Shown here: one piece after another, positions 7,541-15,839 of the stretch
Numbering within the stretch: the first letter of the stretch is position 1
How the letters are laid out: every line of letters begins with the position of its first letter
Assembly: GCA_016287975.1 (NCBI GenBank)
Contig: JAEEXV010000090.1
Span: 1-29,691, forward strand
Source: Lentisphaeria bacterium
GTDB taxonomy: Bacteria > Verrucomicrobiota > Lentisphaeria > Oligosphaerales > Oligosphaeraceae
DNA length: 29,691 bases
Direction: 5' to 3'
The notes under the pieces: generated by a model
Databases searched by the model: none
Seen by the model: the letters and a program-made list of their open reading frames with translations, nothing else
Told to the model about the DNA's origin: nothing
Position numbers and translations under genes: made by a program

Positions 7541-8401
7541 ATGAACATCGCAGTCATCGGCCTGGGCCTCATCGGCGGCTCCCTGGCCAAATCCATCAAG
7601 CGCCACACCGACCACCGCGTCTTCGGCTACGACCTGGTCCCGTCGGTCGTCCTGCGGGCGAAAGTCGTGCAGGCGATCGACCAGGAACTCTCCGACGCGG
7701 ACCTGGGCTCCATCGACCTCTTCATCCTCGCGCTCTATCCGCAGGCGGTGATCGACTATCTGCGCGAGCATGCGCGGTCGATGCGGCCTGGCGCCATCGT
7801 GATGGACACCTGCGGCATCAAGGGCAAGGTCTGCCTGCCCGCGCAGTCCCTCTGCCGCCAGCACGGCCTCTTCTTCATCGGCGGGCACCCGATGGCGGGC
7901 ATCGAGCGCTCGGGCTTCGACGCCTCGGTGGACAACCTCTTCAACCAGGCTTCGATGCTGATCGTCCCCGACCCGCAGATCGACATCCAGAAACTCGACC
8001 TGGTGAAGAAACTCTTCCTCACCCTGGGCTTCGGCGCCGTCAAGGTGACCACGCCCGAGCAGCACGACCACATCATCGCGTACACCAGCCAGCTCGCGCA
8101 CGTCGTCGCCTCCGCCTACATCAAGTCCCCCACCGCCCTGGAGCACGCAGGCTTCTCCGCGGGCTCCTTCCGCGACATGACCCGCGTCGCCACCCTCCAC
8201 GAGGGCATGTGGACCGAACTCTTCCTCGACAACCGCGAGGAACTCCTCGCCGAGCTCGACCGCATCATCGGCCACCTCGCCGACTACCGCGACGCCATTG
8301 AAAAGCGCGACGCCGCCCGCCTCTTCCAGCTTCTCCGCGAAGGGCGCGAGGCCAAGGCCAAGGTCAACGCCCTCCCCCGCGAGCCCTTCTCCCCCTTCTG
8401 A
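7541..8401 (+). CDS. tyrA: prephenate dehydrogenase
   Basis: Oxidative decarboxylation of prephenate to 4-hydroxyphenylpyruvate on the way to tyrosine. 286 residues starting MNIAVIGLGLIGGSLAKSI, a Rossmann NAD(P) loop GLGLIGGS at residues 7-14. Downstream lie LGSIDLFILALYPQAV, DTCGIKG and the substrate region GGHPMAGIERSGFD, then the helical dimerisation domain (EQHDHIIAYTSQLAHVVASAYI ... GSFRDMTRVA), which are all TyrA features. There is no ACT domain and no fused chorismate mutase. The frame is open far upstream; the ATG at 7541 is chosen because the NAD fold begins there. There is no Shine-Dalgarno, only a pyrimidine-rich leader. The stop lies within a few bases of the aroB start. Confidence 0.94.
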   Translation: MNIAVIGLGLIGGSLAKSIKRHTDHRVFGYDLVPSVVLRAKVVQAIDQELSDADLGSIDLFILALYPQAVIDYLREHARSMRPGAIVMDTCGIKGKVCLPAQSLCRQHGLFFIGGHPMAGIERSGFDASVDNLFNQASMLIVPDPQIDIQKLDLVKKLFLTLGFGAVKVTTPEQHDHIIAYTSQLAHVVASAYIKSPTALEHAGFSAGSFRDMTRVATLHEGMWTELFLDNREELLAELDRIIGHLADYRDAIEKRDAARLFQLLREGREAKAKVNALPREPFSPF

Positions 8402-8412
8402 GGATGCCCGCC

Positions 8413-9465
8413 ATGCCCGCCACCATCCCCGTCCACACCAGCCGCGGACAATACGAGGTCCGCATCGAGAGCGGCCTCCTCGCCCGCACGGGCGCCGAAC
8501 TCCGCGCCCACGTCGCCCCGCCGCCCGCGCGGGTCGCCGTCGTCACCGACAGCAACGTCGCGCCCCTCCACCTGCCCCGCGTGATGCAAAGCCTTGCCGA
8601 GGCGGGTTTCGACGCCGCCTTCCACATCTTCCCCGCAGGAGAGGCCTCCAAGACCATCGCCACCGCCGCCGCGATCCTCGACTTCCTCGCCCGCGAACGC
8701 TTCACCCGCACCGACCTGGTGCTCGCCCTCGGCGGCGGCGTCGTCGGGGATGTAGCGGGCTTCGCGGCCGCCATCTACCTGCGCGGCGTGCGCGTCGTGC
8801 AGGTCCCGACCACCTTCCTCGCCGCCATCGACTCCTCGGTCGGGGGCAAGACCGCCGTCGACCTGCCCGCAGGCAAGAACCTCTGCGGCGCCTTCTGGCA
8901 GCCCGCGCGCGTCCTCTGCGACCCAGCGGCCCTCGCGACGCTCCCACCCGAAATCCTCCACGACGGCTGCGCCGAGGCCATCAAATACGGCGTGATCGCC
9001 GACCGACCGCTCTTCGACCTGCTCGCCGACGGCAACCTCGCCCCACGCCTGGAGGAGGTCGTCGCGCGCTGCGTCGGCATCAAGGCGGAGATCGTCGCGC
9101 GCGACGAGTTCGACCGCGGCGACCGCGCCCTCCTCAACTTCGGCCACACCATCGGCCACGCCATCGAGAAGTGCAGCAATTTCTCCATCTCCCACGGCGC
9201 CGCCGTCGGCATCGGCATGGTCCGCATCGCCGAAATCGCCGCGCGACAGGGCTGGTCGAAGGAGGACTGCGCCCCCGCCATCGCCGCCGCACTCCGCCGC
9301 TATTCCCTCCCCGTCTCCGCCTCCTTCACCCCCGCCGACCTCCTCCCCGCCATGCTCTCCGACAAAAAGCGCGCTGGCGGCGAAATCACCCTCGTCGTCC
9401 CCGAGGCCATCGGACGCTGCGTGCGCCATCCAGTGCCCGTCGCCGAATTGAAGGAGCTGCTGTAA
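8413..9465 (+). CDS. aroB: 3-dehydroquinate synthase
   Basis: Second shikimate step, cyclising DAHP to 3-dehydroquinate with NAD and a divalent metal. About 350 residues. Seen: PAGEASKTI, LGGGVVGDVAGFAAAIYLRG, VPTTFLAAIDSSVGGKTAVD, AGKNLCGAFWQP, the metal-ligand segment DGCAEAIKYG, and LLNFGHTIGHAIE with the ligand histidines. Two starts are possible: ATG 8404, which almost touches the tyrA stop, and ATG 8413. The latter is preferred because the TGAGG at 8399-8403 is then 9 bases away; the difference is three residues. It is followed by 90 bases with a 9-bp tandem repeat before aroA. Confidence 0.95.
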   Translation: MPATIPVHTSRGQYEVRIESGLLARTGAELRAHVAPPPARVAVVTDSNVAPLHLPRVMQSLAEAGFDAAFHIFPAGEASKTIATAAAILDFLARERFTRTDLVLALGGGVVGDVAGFAAAIYLRGVRVVQVPTTFLAAIDSSVGGKTAVDLPAGKNLCGAFWQPARVLCDPAALATLPPEILHDGCAEAIKYGVIADRPLFDLLADGNLAPRLEEVVARCVGIKAEIVARDEFDRGDRALLNFGHTIGHAIEKCSNFSISHGAAVGIGMVRIAEIAARQGWSKEDCAPAIAAALRRYSLPVSASFTPADLLPAMLSDKKRAGGEITLVVPEAIGRCVRHPVPVAELKELL

Positions 9466-9537
9466 AGGGGTCAAAGGGGTCAAAGGGATCAAAGGGATTC
9501 CAGTGATCAAAGGGACCAAAGGGATTCAAGGGACAAG
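9464..9537 (+). repeat. 9-bp tandem repeat between aroB and aroA
   Basis: Seven 9-base units at 9471-9533, consensus TCAAAGGGA/G, preceded by a partial unit overlapping the aroB stop codon. Units 1, 2, 3 and 5 match the consensus closely, units 6 and 7 differ by one or two bases, and unit 4 (TTCCAGTGA) is degenerate. The G/A-rich plus strand is opposite to the C-rich style of the surrounding genes. No protein is expected from it; it separates two genes of one operon. Confidence 0.9.
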
Positions 9538-9555
9538 CCGCCGACATCCGCACCC

Positions 9556-10764
9556 ATGGAACTGCCTCTTTCCAACCAGCCCTGGCATGGCGTCGCCGCC
9601 GCGCCGCCCTCCAAGTCGGTCGCGCATCGGCTGCTCATCGCCGCCACGCTCGCGGGCGCCAGCCCTGCGGACGCGGTGGCGCTGCCTGGCACGCCGTCGC
9701 AGGATCTTCTGGCCACCCGACGCTGCCTGGAGGCGCTGCTGTCGCCGCAGCCCGTCGCCGAATGCGACTGCGGCGAATCTGGCTCCACGCTACGCTTCCT
9801 GCTCCCAGTCGCCGCCGCCCTGGGACGGCGCGCGCGCTTCATCGGCCGCGGACGCCTGCCGCAGCGCCCGCTCGACACCCTCGTCGAACTCCTGTCCGCG
9901 CACGGCGTCTCCTGCAGCGGCGCCCGCCTCCCCCTGGAAATCGCGGGACGCCTCGCCCCTGGCGCCTACGCCCTCCCAGGCGACATCTCCTCGCAGTATC
10001 TGACTGGCCTCCTCCTCGCCCTGCCGCTGCTGGACTCCCCCAGCCGCATCCGCCTCACCACCGCTCTCGAATCCGCAGGCTATATTGACATCACCCTCGA
10101 TGTCCTGCGCCAGTTCGGCGTCGCCATCGACTGCGCCGACGGCGAATACCGCGTCCCCGCCCCGCAGCGCCACCGCCTGCCGTCGCCCCCGCCGCTCCCC
10201 GTCGAGGGCGACTGGTCGAACGCCGCCTTCCTCCTTGCCGCAGGCGCCCTCGCGGGTCCTGGCCTCGCCGTCACGGGCCTCCGCCCCGATTCCGCCCAGG
10301 GCGACCGCGCCGTCGCATCTATCCTCCGACGCTTCGGCGCCGACCTCGCCTGGCAGCCCGACGACACCCTCGTCGCCCGACCCGCGCCTCTTGCCGCCCT
10401 CGAAATCGACGCCCGCCCGATCCCCGACCTCGTCCCCGTCCTCGCCATTGTCGCCACCGCCGCAAAAGGGGCCACGCGCTTCGTCCACGCCGCGCGCCTG
10501 CGCCTCAAGGAATCCGACCGCCTGGAAACCACCTGCCGCCTTATCCGCGCCCTCGGCGGCCACGCCGAGACCACCCCCGACACCCTCGTTGTCATCGGCA
10601 CCCCGCTCGCAGGCGGCCGCGTCGACGCCGCAGGAGACCACCGCATCGCGATGGCCGCCGCCGTCGCCGCCCTCCGCTGCGCCGCCCCCGTCGTCATCGA
10701 CGGCGCCGAATGCGCCGCCAAATCCTGGCCCGACTTCTGGGCCGCCACCGCCGCACTCCGCTGA
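9556..10764 (+). CDS. aroA: 3-phosphoshikimate 1-carboxyvinyltransferase (EPSP synthase)
   Basis: Transfers the enolpyruvyl group from PEP to shikimate 3-phosphate. 402 residues, somewhat shorter than the 427-residue E. coli enzyme. Seen: PPSKSVAHRLLIAA (phosphate-binding Lys-Ser), CGESGSTLRFLLP, GDISSQYLTGLLLALPL, EGDWSNAAFLLAAGAL, PDLVPVLAIVATAAKG with the catalytic Asp, RLKESDRLE, DHRIAMA and KSWPDFW. The CGESGSTLRF form of the PEP-site loop, in place of GNAGTAMR, is that of the shorter bacterial group. No Shine-Dalgarno is visible before the ATG. The stop is 5 bases before aroC. Confidence 0.95.
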   Translation: MELPLSNQPWHGVAAAPPSKSVAHRLLIAATLAGASPADAVALPGTPSQDLLATRRCLEALLSPQPVAECDCGESGSTLRFLLPVAAALGRRARFIGRGRLPQRPLDTLVELLSAHGVSCSGARLPLEIAGRLAPGAYALPGDISSQYLTGLLLALPLLDSPSRIRLTTALESAGYIDITLDVLRQFGVAIDCADGEYRVPAPQRHRLPSPPPLPVEGDWSNAAFLLAAGALAGPGLAVTGLRPDSAQGDRAVASILRRFGADLAWQPDDTLVARPAPLAALEIDARPIPDLVPVLAIVATAAKGATRFVHAARLRLKESDRLETTCRLIRALGGHAETTPDTLVVIGTPLAGGRVDAAGDHRIAMAAAVAALRCAAPVVIDGAECAAKSWPDFWAATAALR

Positions 10765-10769
10765 CCACC

Positions 10770-11849
10770 ATGGCAAACTTCCTCGGCAACCGCATCCGCT
10801 TCTGCATCTTCGGCGAATCCCACGGCCCCGCCATCGGGTGCATCCTCGAAGGCCTCCCTCCTGGACACCGCCTCGACCTCGACGCCATCCACGCCTTCCT
10901 CGCCCGACGCGCCCCTGGGCGCTCCCCCCTCGCCACCGCGCGCCGCGAGGCCGACACCCCCGAGTTCCTCTCTGGGCTCCTCGACGGCGTCACCACGGGC
11001 GCCCCCCTCGCCGCCATCATCCGCAACGCCGACCACCACTCCCAGGACTACGCCCAGTTCAAAACGTGCCCCCGCCCTGGCCACGCCGACTACACCGCAT
11101 CCGTCAAATATCACGGCTACAATGACATCCGTGGCGGAGGCGCCTTCTCGGGACGCCTCACCGCACCGCTCTGCGTCGGCGGCGCCATCGCCCTCCAGAT
11201 CCTCGCCGAACGCGGCATCCGCATCGGCGCGCACATCGCCGAAATCGGCGGCATCCAGGACACGCCCTTCAATCCCGTCGACACGCCCCTGGAACTCCTC
11301 GACGCCCTCGACCACAAGGAATTCCCCGTCCTCGACGACGCGGCAGGCGAACGCATGGCCGACGCCATCCAGGCCGCCCGCGCCGAAGGCGATTCCGTCG
11401 GCGGCATCGTCGAGGCCATCGCCCTCGGCCTCCCCGCGGGCCTCGGCAATCCCCCCTACGACGGCCTCGAAAACCGCCTCGCCCAGGCCATCTTCTCCAT
11501 CCCCGCCGTCAAGGGCGTCGAGTTCGGCGACGGCTTCGCCGCCGCGCGCCTAAAGGGCTCCCAGAACAACGACCCCTTCTTCCATGACGCGCAGGGCACG
11601 GTCAAGACCCGCACCAACCACTGCGGCGGCATCCTTGGCGGCATCTCCGACGGCATGCCCCTTCTCCTCCGCGCCGCATTCAAGCCCACCCCCTCCATCG
11701 CCCGTGAACAGGAGACCGTCGACCTCGCCCGACACGAAGACACCACCATCCGCATCACAGGACGCCACGACCCCTGCATCGTCCCCCGAGCCGTCCCACC
11801 CGTCATCGCAGCCGTCGCCCTCACGCTGCTCGACACCGCCCTCGAGTAA
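10770..11849 (+). CDS. aroC: chorismate synthase
   Basis: Last common step, EPSP to chorismate, using reduced FMN. 359 residues, usual length. Seen: NRIRFCIFGESHGPAIGC at the N-terminus with the catalytic His, RRAPGRSPLATARREAD, RPGHADYTASVKY, DIRGGGAFSGRLTA, SRTNHCGGILGGISDG-like RTNHCGGILGGISDGMP and GRHDPCIVPRAVP, which match all three chorismate synthase signatures. The ATG at 10770 begins MANFLGNRIRF; the frame is open 60 bases further upstream inside aroA, which is ignored. Final gene of the aro operon; no clear intrinsic terminator follows. Confidence 0.97.
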   Translation: MANFLGNRIRFCIFGESHGPAIGCILEGLPPGHRLDLDAIHAFLARRAPGRSPLATARREADTPEFLSGLLDGVTTGAPLAAIIRNADHHSQDYAQFKTCPRPGHADYTASVKYHGYNDIRGGGAFSGRLTAPLCVGGAIALQILAERGIRIGAHIAEIGGIQDTPFNPVDTPLELLDALDHKEFPVLDDAAGERMADAIQAARAEGDSVGGIVEAIALGLPAGLGNPPYDGLENRLAQAIFSIPAVKGVEFGDGFAAARLKGSQNNDPFFHDAQGTVKTRTNHCGGILGGISDGMPLLLRAAFKPTPSIAREQETVDLARHEDTTIRITGRHDPCIVPRAVPPVIAAVALTLLDTALE

Positions 11850-12098
11850 CCAGACGGCAACCCGTTCATTGTGGCAGATACAGGAGGCAAGCCAAGAAGA
11901 ATGGCCGCGAAAAGTGTGCTATATTGCCGACATTGACATGTCCAATCGACTGGCTGGCGGCGCCTGAATCGACCGCCATCCCTCCCCCCGACGTCTGCAA
12001 AATGCATGCCGCACGGCAATAAAACGCCCCTGCGCCCGTTTACCGGCAAACCATCGGCCGCCTGCCGTGGCTACTGCATTCCATAAGAAATCGAACCC
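11850..12098 (+). promoter_or_regulatory. intergenic region with probable promoter for the chaperone/effector pair
   Basis: 249 bases without a gene. The notable element is GTGTGCTATATTGCCGAC, with TATATT at 11920-11925, the same GnTATATTnnG box seen before dapA and the SPFH gene; no -35 hexamer is evident. Transcription from it would give a leader of about 165 bases before the chaperone ATG at 12099. The rest shows no structure I can defend. Confidence 0.45.
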
Positions 12099-12542
12099 AT
12101 GGAATTCAAAGAGCTCATCGCGGATTTCGCCGCACGCCACAATGTGGAGAACCTCGTCGCAGAAGACGATGCCGTGGCGCTTGACATCGACAACATCATT
12201 GTCACGATTGCCGCGAACAACGACGCCATCGCCTTCTCCGCCGAAATCGGCGAACCGCCTGTGGAGGGGCGGGCCGACTTCGCCGACATCCTCCTCGAGG
12301 CGAGCCTTGAATCGGAGGTCTTCTTCGCCAAGAACCGCGAGGGCGGAAAGTACGTCGCCGTGCGGCGCCTCGCGCTGGCGACACTTGACGCGAAGGGATT
12401 TGATGCCGCGCTGGAAAGCCTCCTCAACATCGTCGAGACGTGGCGACGAATGCTGGCCGACTTCAGGCCTGCCGCCAAGGCCGCCGCCGAAGCGGATGCG
12501 ACGCTCCCAGCCTTCGGAAATTCCAACTTCATGCAAGTATAA
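12099..12542 (+). CDS. CesT/Tir-like type III secretion chaperone
   Basis: 147 residues, strongly acidic, with the pattern of class I type III secretion chaperones: helix MEFKELIADFAARHNV, beta strands LVAEDDAVALDIDNIIVTIAANNDAIAFSAEIGE, helix RADFADILLEASLES, strand GKYVAVRRLAL, and the final helix DAALESLLNIVETWRRMLADF. In the family such dimers bind the N-terminus of one effector, keep it secretable and are encoded next to it. Here the next gene, 82 bases downstream, encodes a 926-residue unknown protein. No type III apparatus genes are in the window. No Shine-Dalgarno precedes the ATG. Fold assignment is by pattern, not by a search; the specific partner is inference. The gene itself contains no CCGG site, like the core genes. 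Confidence 0.72.
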   Translation: MEFKELIADFAARHNVENLVAEDDAVALDIDNIIVTIAANNDAIAFSAEIGEPPVEGRADFADILLEASLESEVFFAKNREGGKYVAVRRLALATLDAKGFDAALESLLNIVETWRRMLADFRPAAKAAAEADATLPAFGNSNFMQV

Positions 12543-12624
12543 CTTGTTGAAAATCAATAAGTTATATACAAGCAAGCTTTTTTCTTTTCAACTGCAAACC
12601 CAAGGGGAAAAAAAAGACACCCCC
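12543..12624 (+). promoter_or_regulatory. AT-rich spacer between chaperone and large unknown gene
   Basis: 82 bases, far more AT-rich than the genome around it. ATAACTT (12540-12546, overlapping the chaperone stop) and AAGTTAT are inverted copies around a 13-base loop, next to TATATAC and a TTTTTTC run. This could be an internal promoter, a weak terminator, or both. A GGGGA lies about 16 bases before the next ATG, too far to be a usual ribosome-binding site. Confidence 0.35.
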
Positions 12625-15405
12625 ATGTCAAAACTCGACATAAACGGATACGACAAGACTTTCAACGCATTCGTCAAGTTTGCGCAGCGCAACGTCAACG
12701 CAGGCGATGAGAAGGCGATTGCCAACGCCAAGGTTCAGAAGCCGCTCGGCGGCCGCAAGATGGTCGCCGTCTCGAACTCGCTGACGGACGAAATCCACAA
12801 ATGGACGCGCTCAAACGCCGAATCCAACGCCAACGACCATACACGCAAGCTTTTCAAGGCTGCCATCGTCACCATGTTCGGCGGCGAGTCGAAGATTCCC
12901 AAGAGCGTGAAGAAGGCGATGCTGCTTTCCGACTACGACAGCGGCAGCCCGCTCACCGCGCGCCGCATCCTCGCGGTCAAGGCCGCGATTGACGCGGACG
13001 GCACGGCGAAGGCGCGCTCGGCGAAGCTCGCGCTCGAGACCTTCTCGCCAGAGGTCAAGGCCGCAGCGCGCGCGCTCGGCTACTTCCCGAAGGAACTCCC
13101 GAAGCTCGCCCGCGCCGCACACCTCTACGCGCAGGTCACGGGGCTCAACGAGATGGACGCGATGCACGCCGTTGCCGAGCCAGGCTCCAAGGCGAACCGC
13201 CTCATGTCCTACGGCGGGCGCTTCATGGAGAATGCGGAGAACTTCCGCGAGGGGCTCCGCCTCCTGGACCTCTTCGCGACATGGCACGCCGACCTCTGCG
13301 CCACCATTGCCGTCATCGTGCAAAACGGCGACGTTTTTACGGGCTATGACTATTCGACCGCCGATACGCCCTCGAAACTCAATGCAAACCATGGCGTCGC
13401 AAAGCCGGCGAACCTCCTCGCGATGGAGAAGTTCGCCATGGAGCAGATCGCCGTTGACAGGTCTGTGAATCTCAAGGAGACGAACGCCGAGGCGCTCTTC
13501 GGCTTCGAGCACAACGACGCGACCCGCTTCATCGGGCAGGACTTCGGGAACGCCTGCCTCAACACGATCGGCAACATCCCGCCCGCCAAACGCGCCGTCG
13601 TCTTCAAGGTCTTCAACCTTTTCTGCACCCTTGCGACGAACGGAGTCGAGGCCAACGCGAACGCCAAGGAATTCAAGCTCCTTGAAGGCGAGCGCTCGTC
13701 GCTCCTCGCCCGCGTCCTCAGACACCTGAAAGAAGTCATCGCACTCGACGCCAAGGGGCGGCTCACCTCGGAAAACGTCATCAAGCTGTGCTTCCCCGAC
13801 ATGGTGAAGGCGAAGGCGACAGGAAACTGGGACCGAAAAGCCGTGCAGGACTTCATTGAATCCATCTCCGAAGAAGTCAACCTCGACGTCGATGAGGGCG
13901 GCCAATACGCCGACATCTCCAACACGCTCTTCCAGGTGATGGATCAGACTGGCGCCACGCTTAAGGAGGCGGTCGACTCCGTGCGGAACGACAAGCCGCT
14001 CCCCAACGCACGATACATCTCCACTGGACAGATGTCCATCAACGAGTACGGCACCGCCAAAGGCGGACGCAGCCTCATCGAAGCAGACCTCTACCGTCCC
14101 GACAACTGCTACCGCTTCAAGAACGACTTGACCAGGCTCCTCCTTCCAAACAGCCAGGGCTTCGGCTTCTCGTTCCCTAACGAGGACAAGTTCTACACGA
14201 ACGGCACGCAGGAGGGGCGCGCGAATATAAGGCGGGTCGGCGACAAGGTCATCGCGATGTGCGGCGCGGTGCATGTCGCCCAGGCGAACAGCGTGATGAT
14301 GATGCTTTCGCAGTCCGGACTTGCCAACCTGCGCGGAGGGCTTTCCCAGATTGGCGTCACGGGCAACGAGCACGCCCCCGTCGATTTCTCGCTCTCGAAG
14401 GATCCCACCACCGGCGCGGTCACCATCGACTACACCAGCCCCGAGGCGCTGCCGTTCCGCTTCGAGTGGTCGGTGACGGTCGGCATCAACGGCAAGGTGA
14501 CCACCACGCCAATGAAAGTGGAGAAGCCAGTCGAGATGAACGTCGGCCTCGCCGGAAAGTATGTCGATGCCGCCGTCAAGGAACAAGGCGTGAAACTCAC
14601 GCGCTCGCAGCGTTCCGCCGCCGTCACCCTGCTTGCCCTCTACGGCACCGACATGTACGAGAAGAACGCCCGCCTTTTCGCGCGGTTCCTCGTGAAGCTC
14701 CGCCTCACCGAAGACACTGCGGACGGCGACAGCGCGATGGCCGACGACACCGCGAAGTCCATCCGCAAGTGGCGCTCCTTCTACTACGACGACCACCGGC
14801 TCGCCACCTTCAATGCCGCCGTCAAGGAAAATGTGAACTCCATCATCAGCGAATACATGTCTCCTGACCAGGCGGGCAAGTTCAACGATAACATCTTCAA
14901 CACGATGCGGGCCGACGCGAATCGCGCCATCTTCGTCTTGAACGGCAAGGTTTACGACCGGCGCCCGGCCGGCGAACTGATTCCCGCGTTCAAGGCGCTC
15001 GTGCCCAGCCCCAAGGCGCAGAAGGCCATCTCGGCCTGGATGAACCAGCTCTGCTTTACGACGATCCTCCCGCCTACCAACCACAGCCCCTTGAACAACG
15101 GCACGGACGCCATCAACCTCCCCGGCGCAGGGGCGCTCGTGAACCGCGACTTGATGACCGGTCTCTACGTGTCCCAGATCATCTCGACCGATAATCACGA
15201 CGCGACGCATTTCCTGCGGATCTCCAAAGACGGCCGGACCGCCACAATCACCCAGACAATCCCGGCCGACATCAATGCGCCGTATTCCAGCAAGAACAAC
15301 CCGAACCACTTCGGCAGCGTCTCCTACACGCAGCGCGTCGTGATCGACCTCACTCCCGAAATCCCTGTCGTGACCGACTACAAGCTCTCCCAGGTCATCG
15401 ACTGA
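12625..15405 (+). CDS. 926-residue protein of unknown function, candidate type III secretion effector
   Basis: I do not recognise a catalytic domain. It starts MSKLDINGYDKTFNAFVKFAQ, has no signal peptide and no membrane segment, and is mostly helical with many Asn, Asp and Lys in the first 600 residues. One block (about residues 95-115, KSVKKAMLLSDYDSGSPLTARRI) reads like a conserved motif. Around residues 520-640 there are aromatic- and Gly-rich strands (GFGFSFPNEDKFYTNG, ALPFRFEWSVTVGINGK). The C-terminal part has HSPLNNGTDAINLPGAG and ends in a strand-rich segment (FGSVSYTQRVVIDLTPEIP). The CesT-like gene directly upstream suggests it is a secreted effector or translocated substrate; this is inference. 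The frame is open further upstream, but 12625 is the first ATG after the AT-rich spacer. Composition changes near 14,280: CCGG sites go from 1 in the first 1.65 kb to about 11 in the last 1.1 kb. Confidence 0.85.
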   Translation: MSKLDINGYDKTFNAFVKFAQRNVNAGDEKAIANAKVQKPLGGRKMVAVSNSLTDEIHKWTRSNAESNANDHTRKLFKAAIVTMFGGESKIPKSVKKAMLLSDYDSGSPLTARRILAVKAAIDADGTAKARSAKLALETFSPEVKAAARALGYFPKELPKLARAAHLYAQVTGLNEMDAMHAVAEPGSKANRLMSYGGRFMENAENFREGLRLLDLFATWHADLCATIAVIVQNGDVFTGYDYSTADTPSKLNANHGVAKPANLLAMEKFAMEQIAVDRSVNLKETNAEALFGFEHNDATRFIGQDFGNACLNTIGNIPPAKRAVVFKVFNLFCTLATNGVEANANAKEFKLLEGERSSLLARVLRHLKEVIALDAKGRLTSENVIKLCFPDMVKAKATGNWDRKAVQDFIESISEEVNLDVDEGGQYADISNTLFQVMDQTGATLKEAVDSVRNDKPLPNARYISTGQMSINEYGTAKGGRSLIEADLYRPDNCYRFKNDLTRLLLPNSQGFGFSFPNEDKFYTNGTQEGRANIRRVGDKVIAMCGAVHVAQANSVMMMLSQSGLANLRGGLSQIGVTGNEHAPVDFSLSKDPTTGAVTIDYTSPEALPFRFEWSVTVGINGKVTTTPMKVEKPVEMNVGLAGKYVDAAVKEQGVKLTRSQRSAAVTLLALYGTDMYEKNARLFARFLVKLRLTEDTADGDSAMADDTAKSIRKWRSFYYDDHRLATFNAAVKENVNSIISEYMSPDQAGKFNDNIFNTMRADANRAIFVLNGKVYDRRPAGELIPAFKALVPSPKAQKAISAWMNQLCFTTILPPTNHSPLNNGTDAINLPGAGALVNRDLMTGLYVSQIISTDNHDATHFLRISKDGRTATITQTIPADINAPYSSKNNPNHFGSVSYTQRVVIDLTPEIPVVTDYKLSQVID

Positions 15406-15509
15406 CGGCAGGCGGGCCGCCGTAGAAAGCGGTCCGCAGCGGGCGTGGAAACGGCCCTTTGCCAGACAGAGAGGACAGGACGAAGACATTCGAAGACCAA
15501 AAAGACAAC

Positions 15510-15540
15510 GCTCTGTTCCCCATACGGGGCGGCAATCGCC
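15510..15540 (-). repeat. palindromic repeat element, copy 1 (inverted)
   Basis: 31 bases. Read on the minus strand it gives GGCGATTGCC, then CCCC-GTAT-GGGG, then AACAGAGC. It matches copy 2 in opposite orientation over its full length with about 6 differences. The GGC-n4-GCC and CCC-n-GGG sub-stems are kept, so the unit can fold into two small hairpins. Confidence 0.8.
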
Positions 15541-15561
15541 GCCATTTTCATGCCCAAAGTT

Positions 15562-15589
15562 GTTGCCACGGCGGCCCCGCCGTGGCAAC
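15562..15589. terminator. perfect palindrome, possible terminator of the 926-residue gene
   Basis: GTTGCCACGGCGG and CCGCCGTGGCAAC (13-base arms) separated by CC form a very stable hairpin about 155 bases after the stop codon at 15405. It is followed by CATTTTCGG on the plus strand, a poor T-tract, and on the minus strand by AACTTT. It lies midway between inverted copies 1 and 2 of the repeat element. Terminator function is possible but it may instead be part of a repeat cluster. Confidence 0.4.
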
Positions 15590-15610
15590 CATTTTCGGAG
15601 TCTTCAATCA

Positions 15611-15641
15611 GGCAATCGCCTACCCTCTTGGGGAACAAAGC
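15611..15641 (+). repeat. palindromic repeat element, copy 2
   Basis: GGCAATCGCC, CCCTCTTGGGG, AACAAAGC, followed by TTATTGCAAAA. Forms an imperfect inverted pair with copy 1 around the central palindrome and is a direct repeat of copy 3. Confidence 0.8.
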
Positions 15642-15839
15642 TTATTGCAAAATCCATCCCCGTTGGATCGGATGACTTCAACGAGAAACTCGCTCAAATC
15701 AATCAGTTGGGGAATTGCAACATCCTTAGCAAATCAATCAACTGCTCCAAAAGCGATTATACCATGAAGCAATTTTACACTATGCTCCGGCGTTCCGCAT
15801 CGCCTTCACGCCGGCTCATCTATGCCGCCGCAGTGGATA

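Noticed and set aside
12811..15588. 925-residue open frame on the minus strand opposite the large unknown gene
   Set aside because: Antisense frame kept open by high GC and codon bias; Val/Gly/Asp/Glu-rich without recognisable fold, and it runs over the repeat region.
15459..15767. 102-residue open frame through the repeat elements
   Set aside because: It reads through repeats 1 and 2 and the palindrome; several overlapping frames give similar repeat-derived peptides, and no ribosome-binding site fits.
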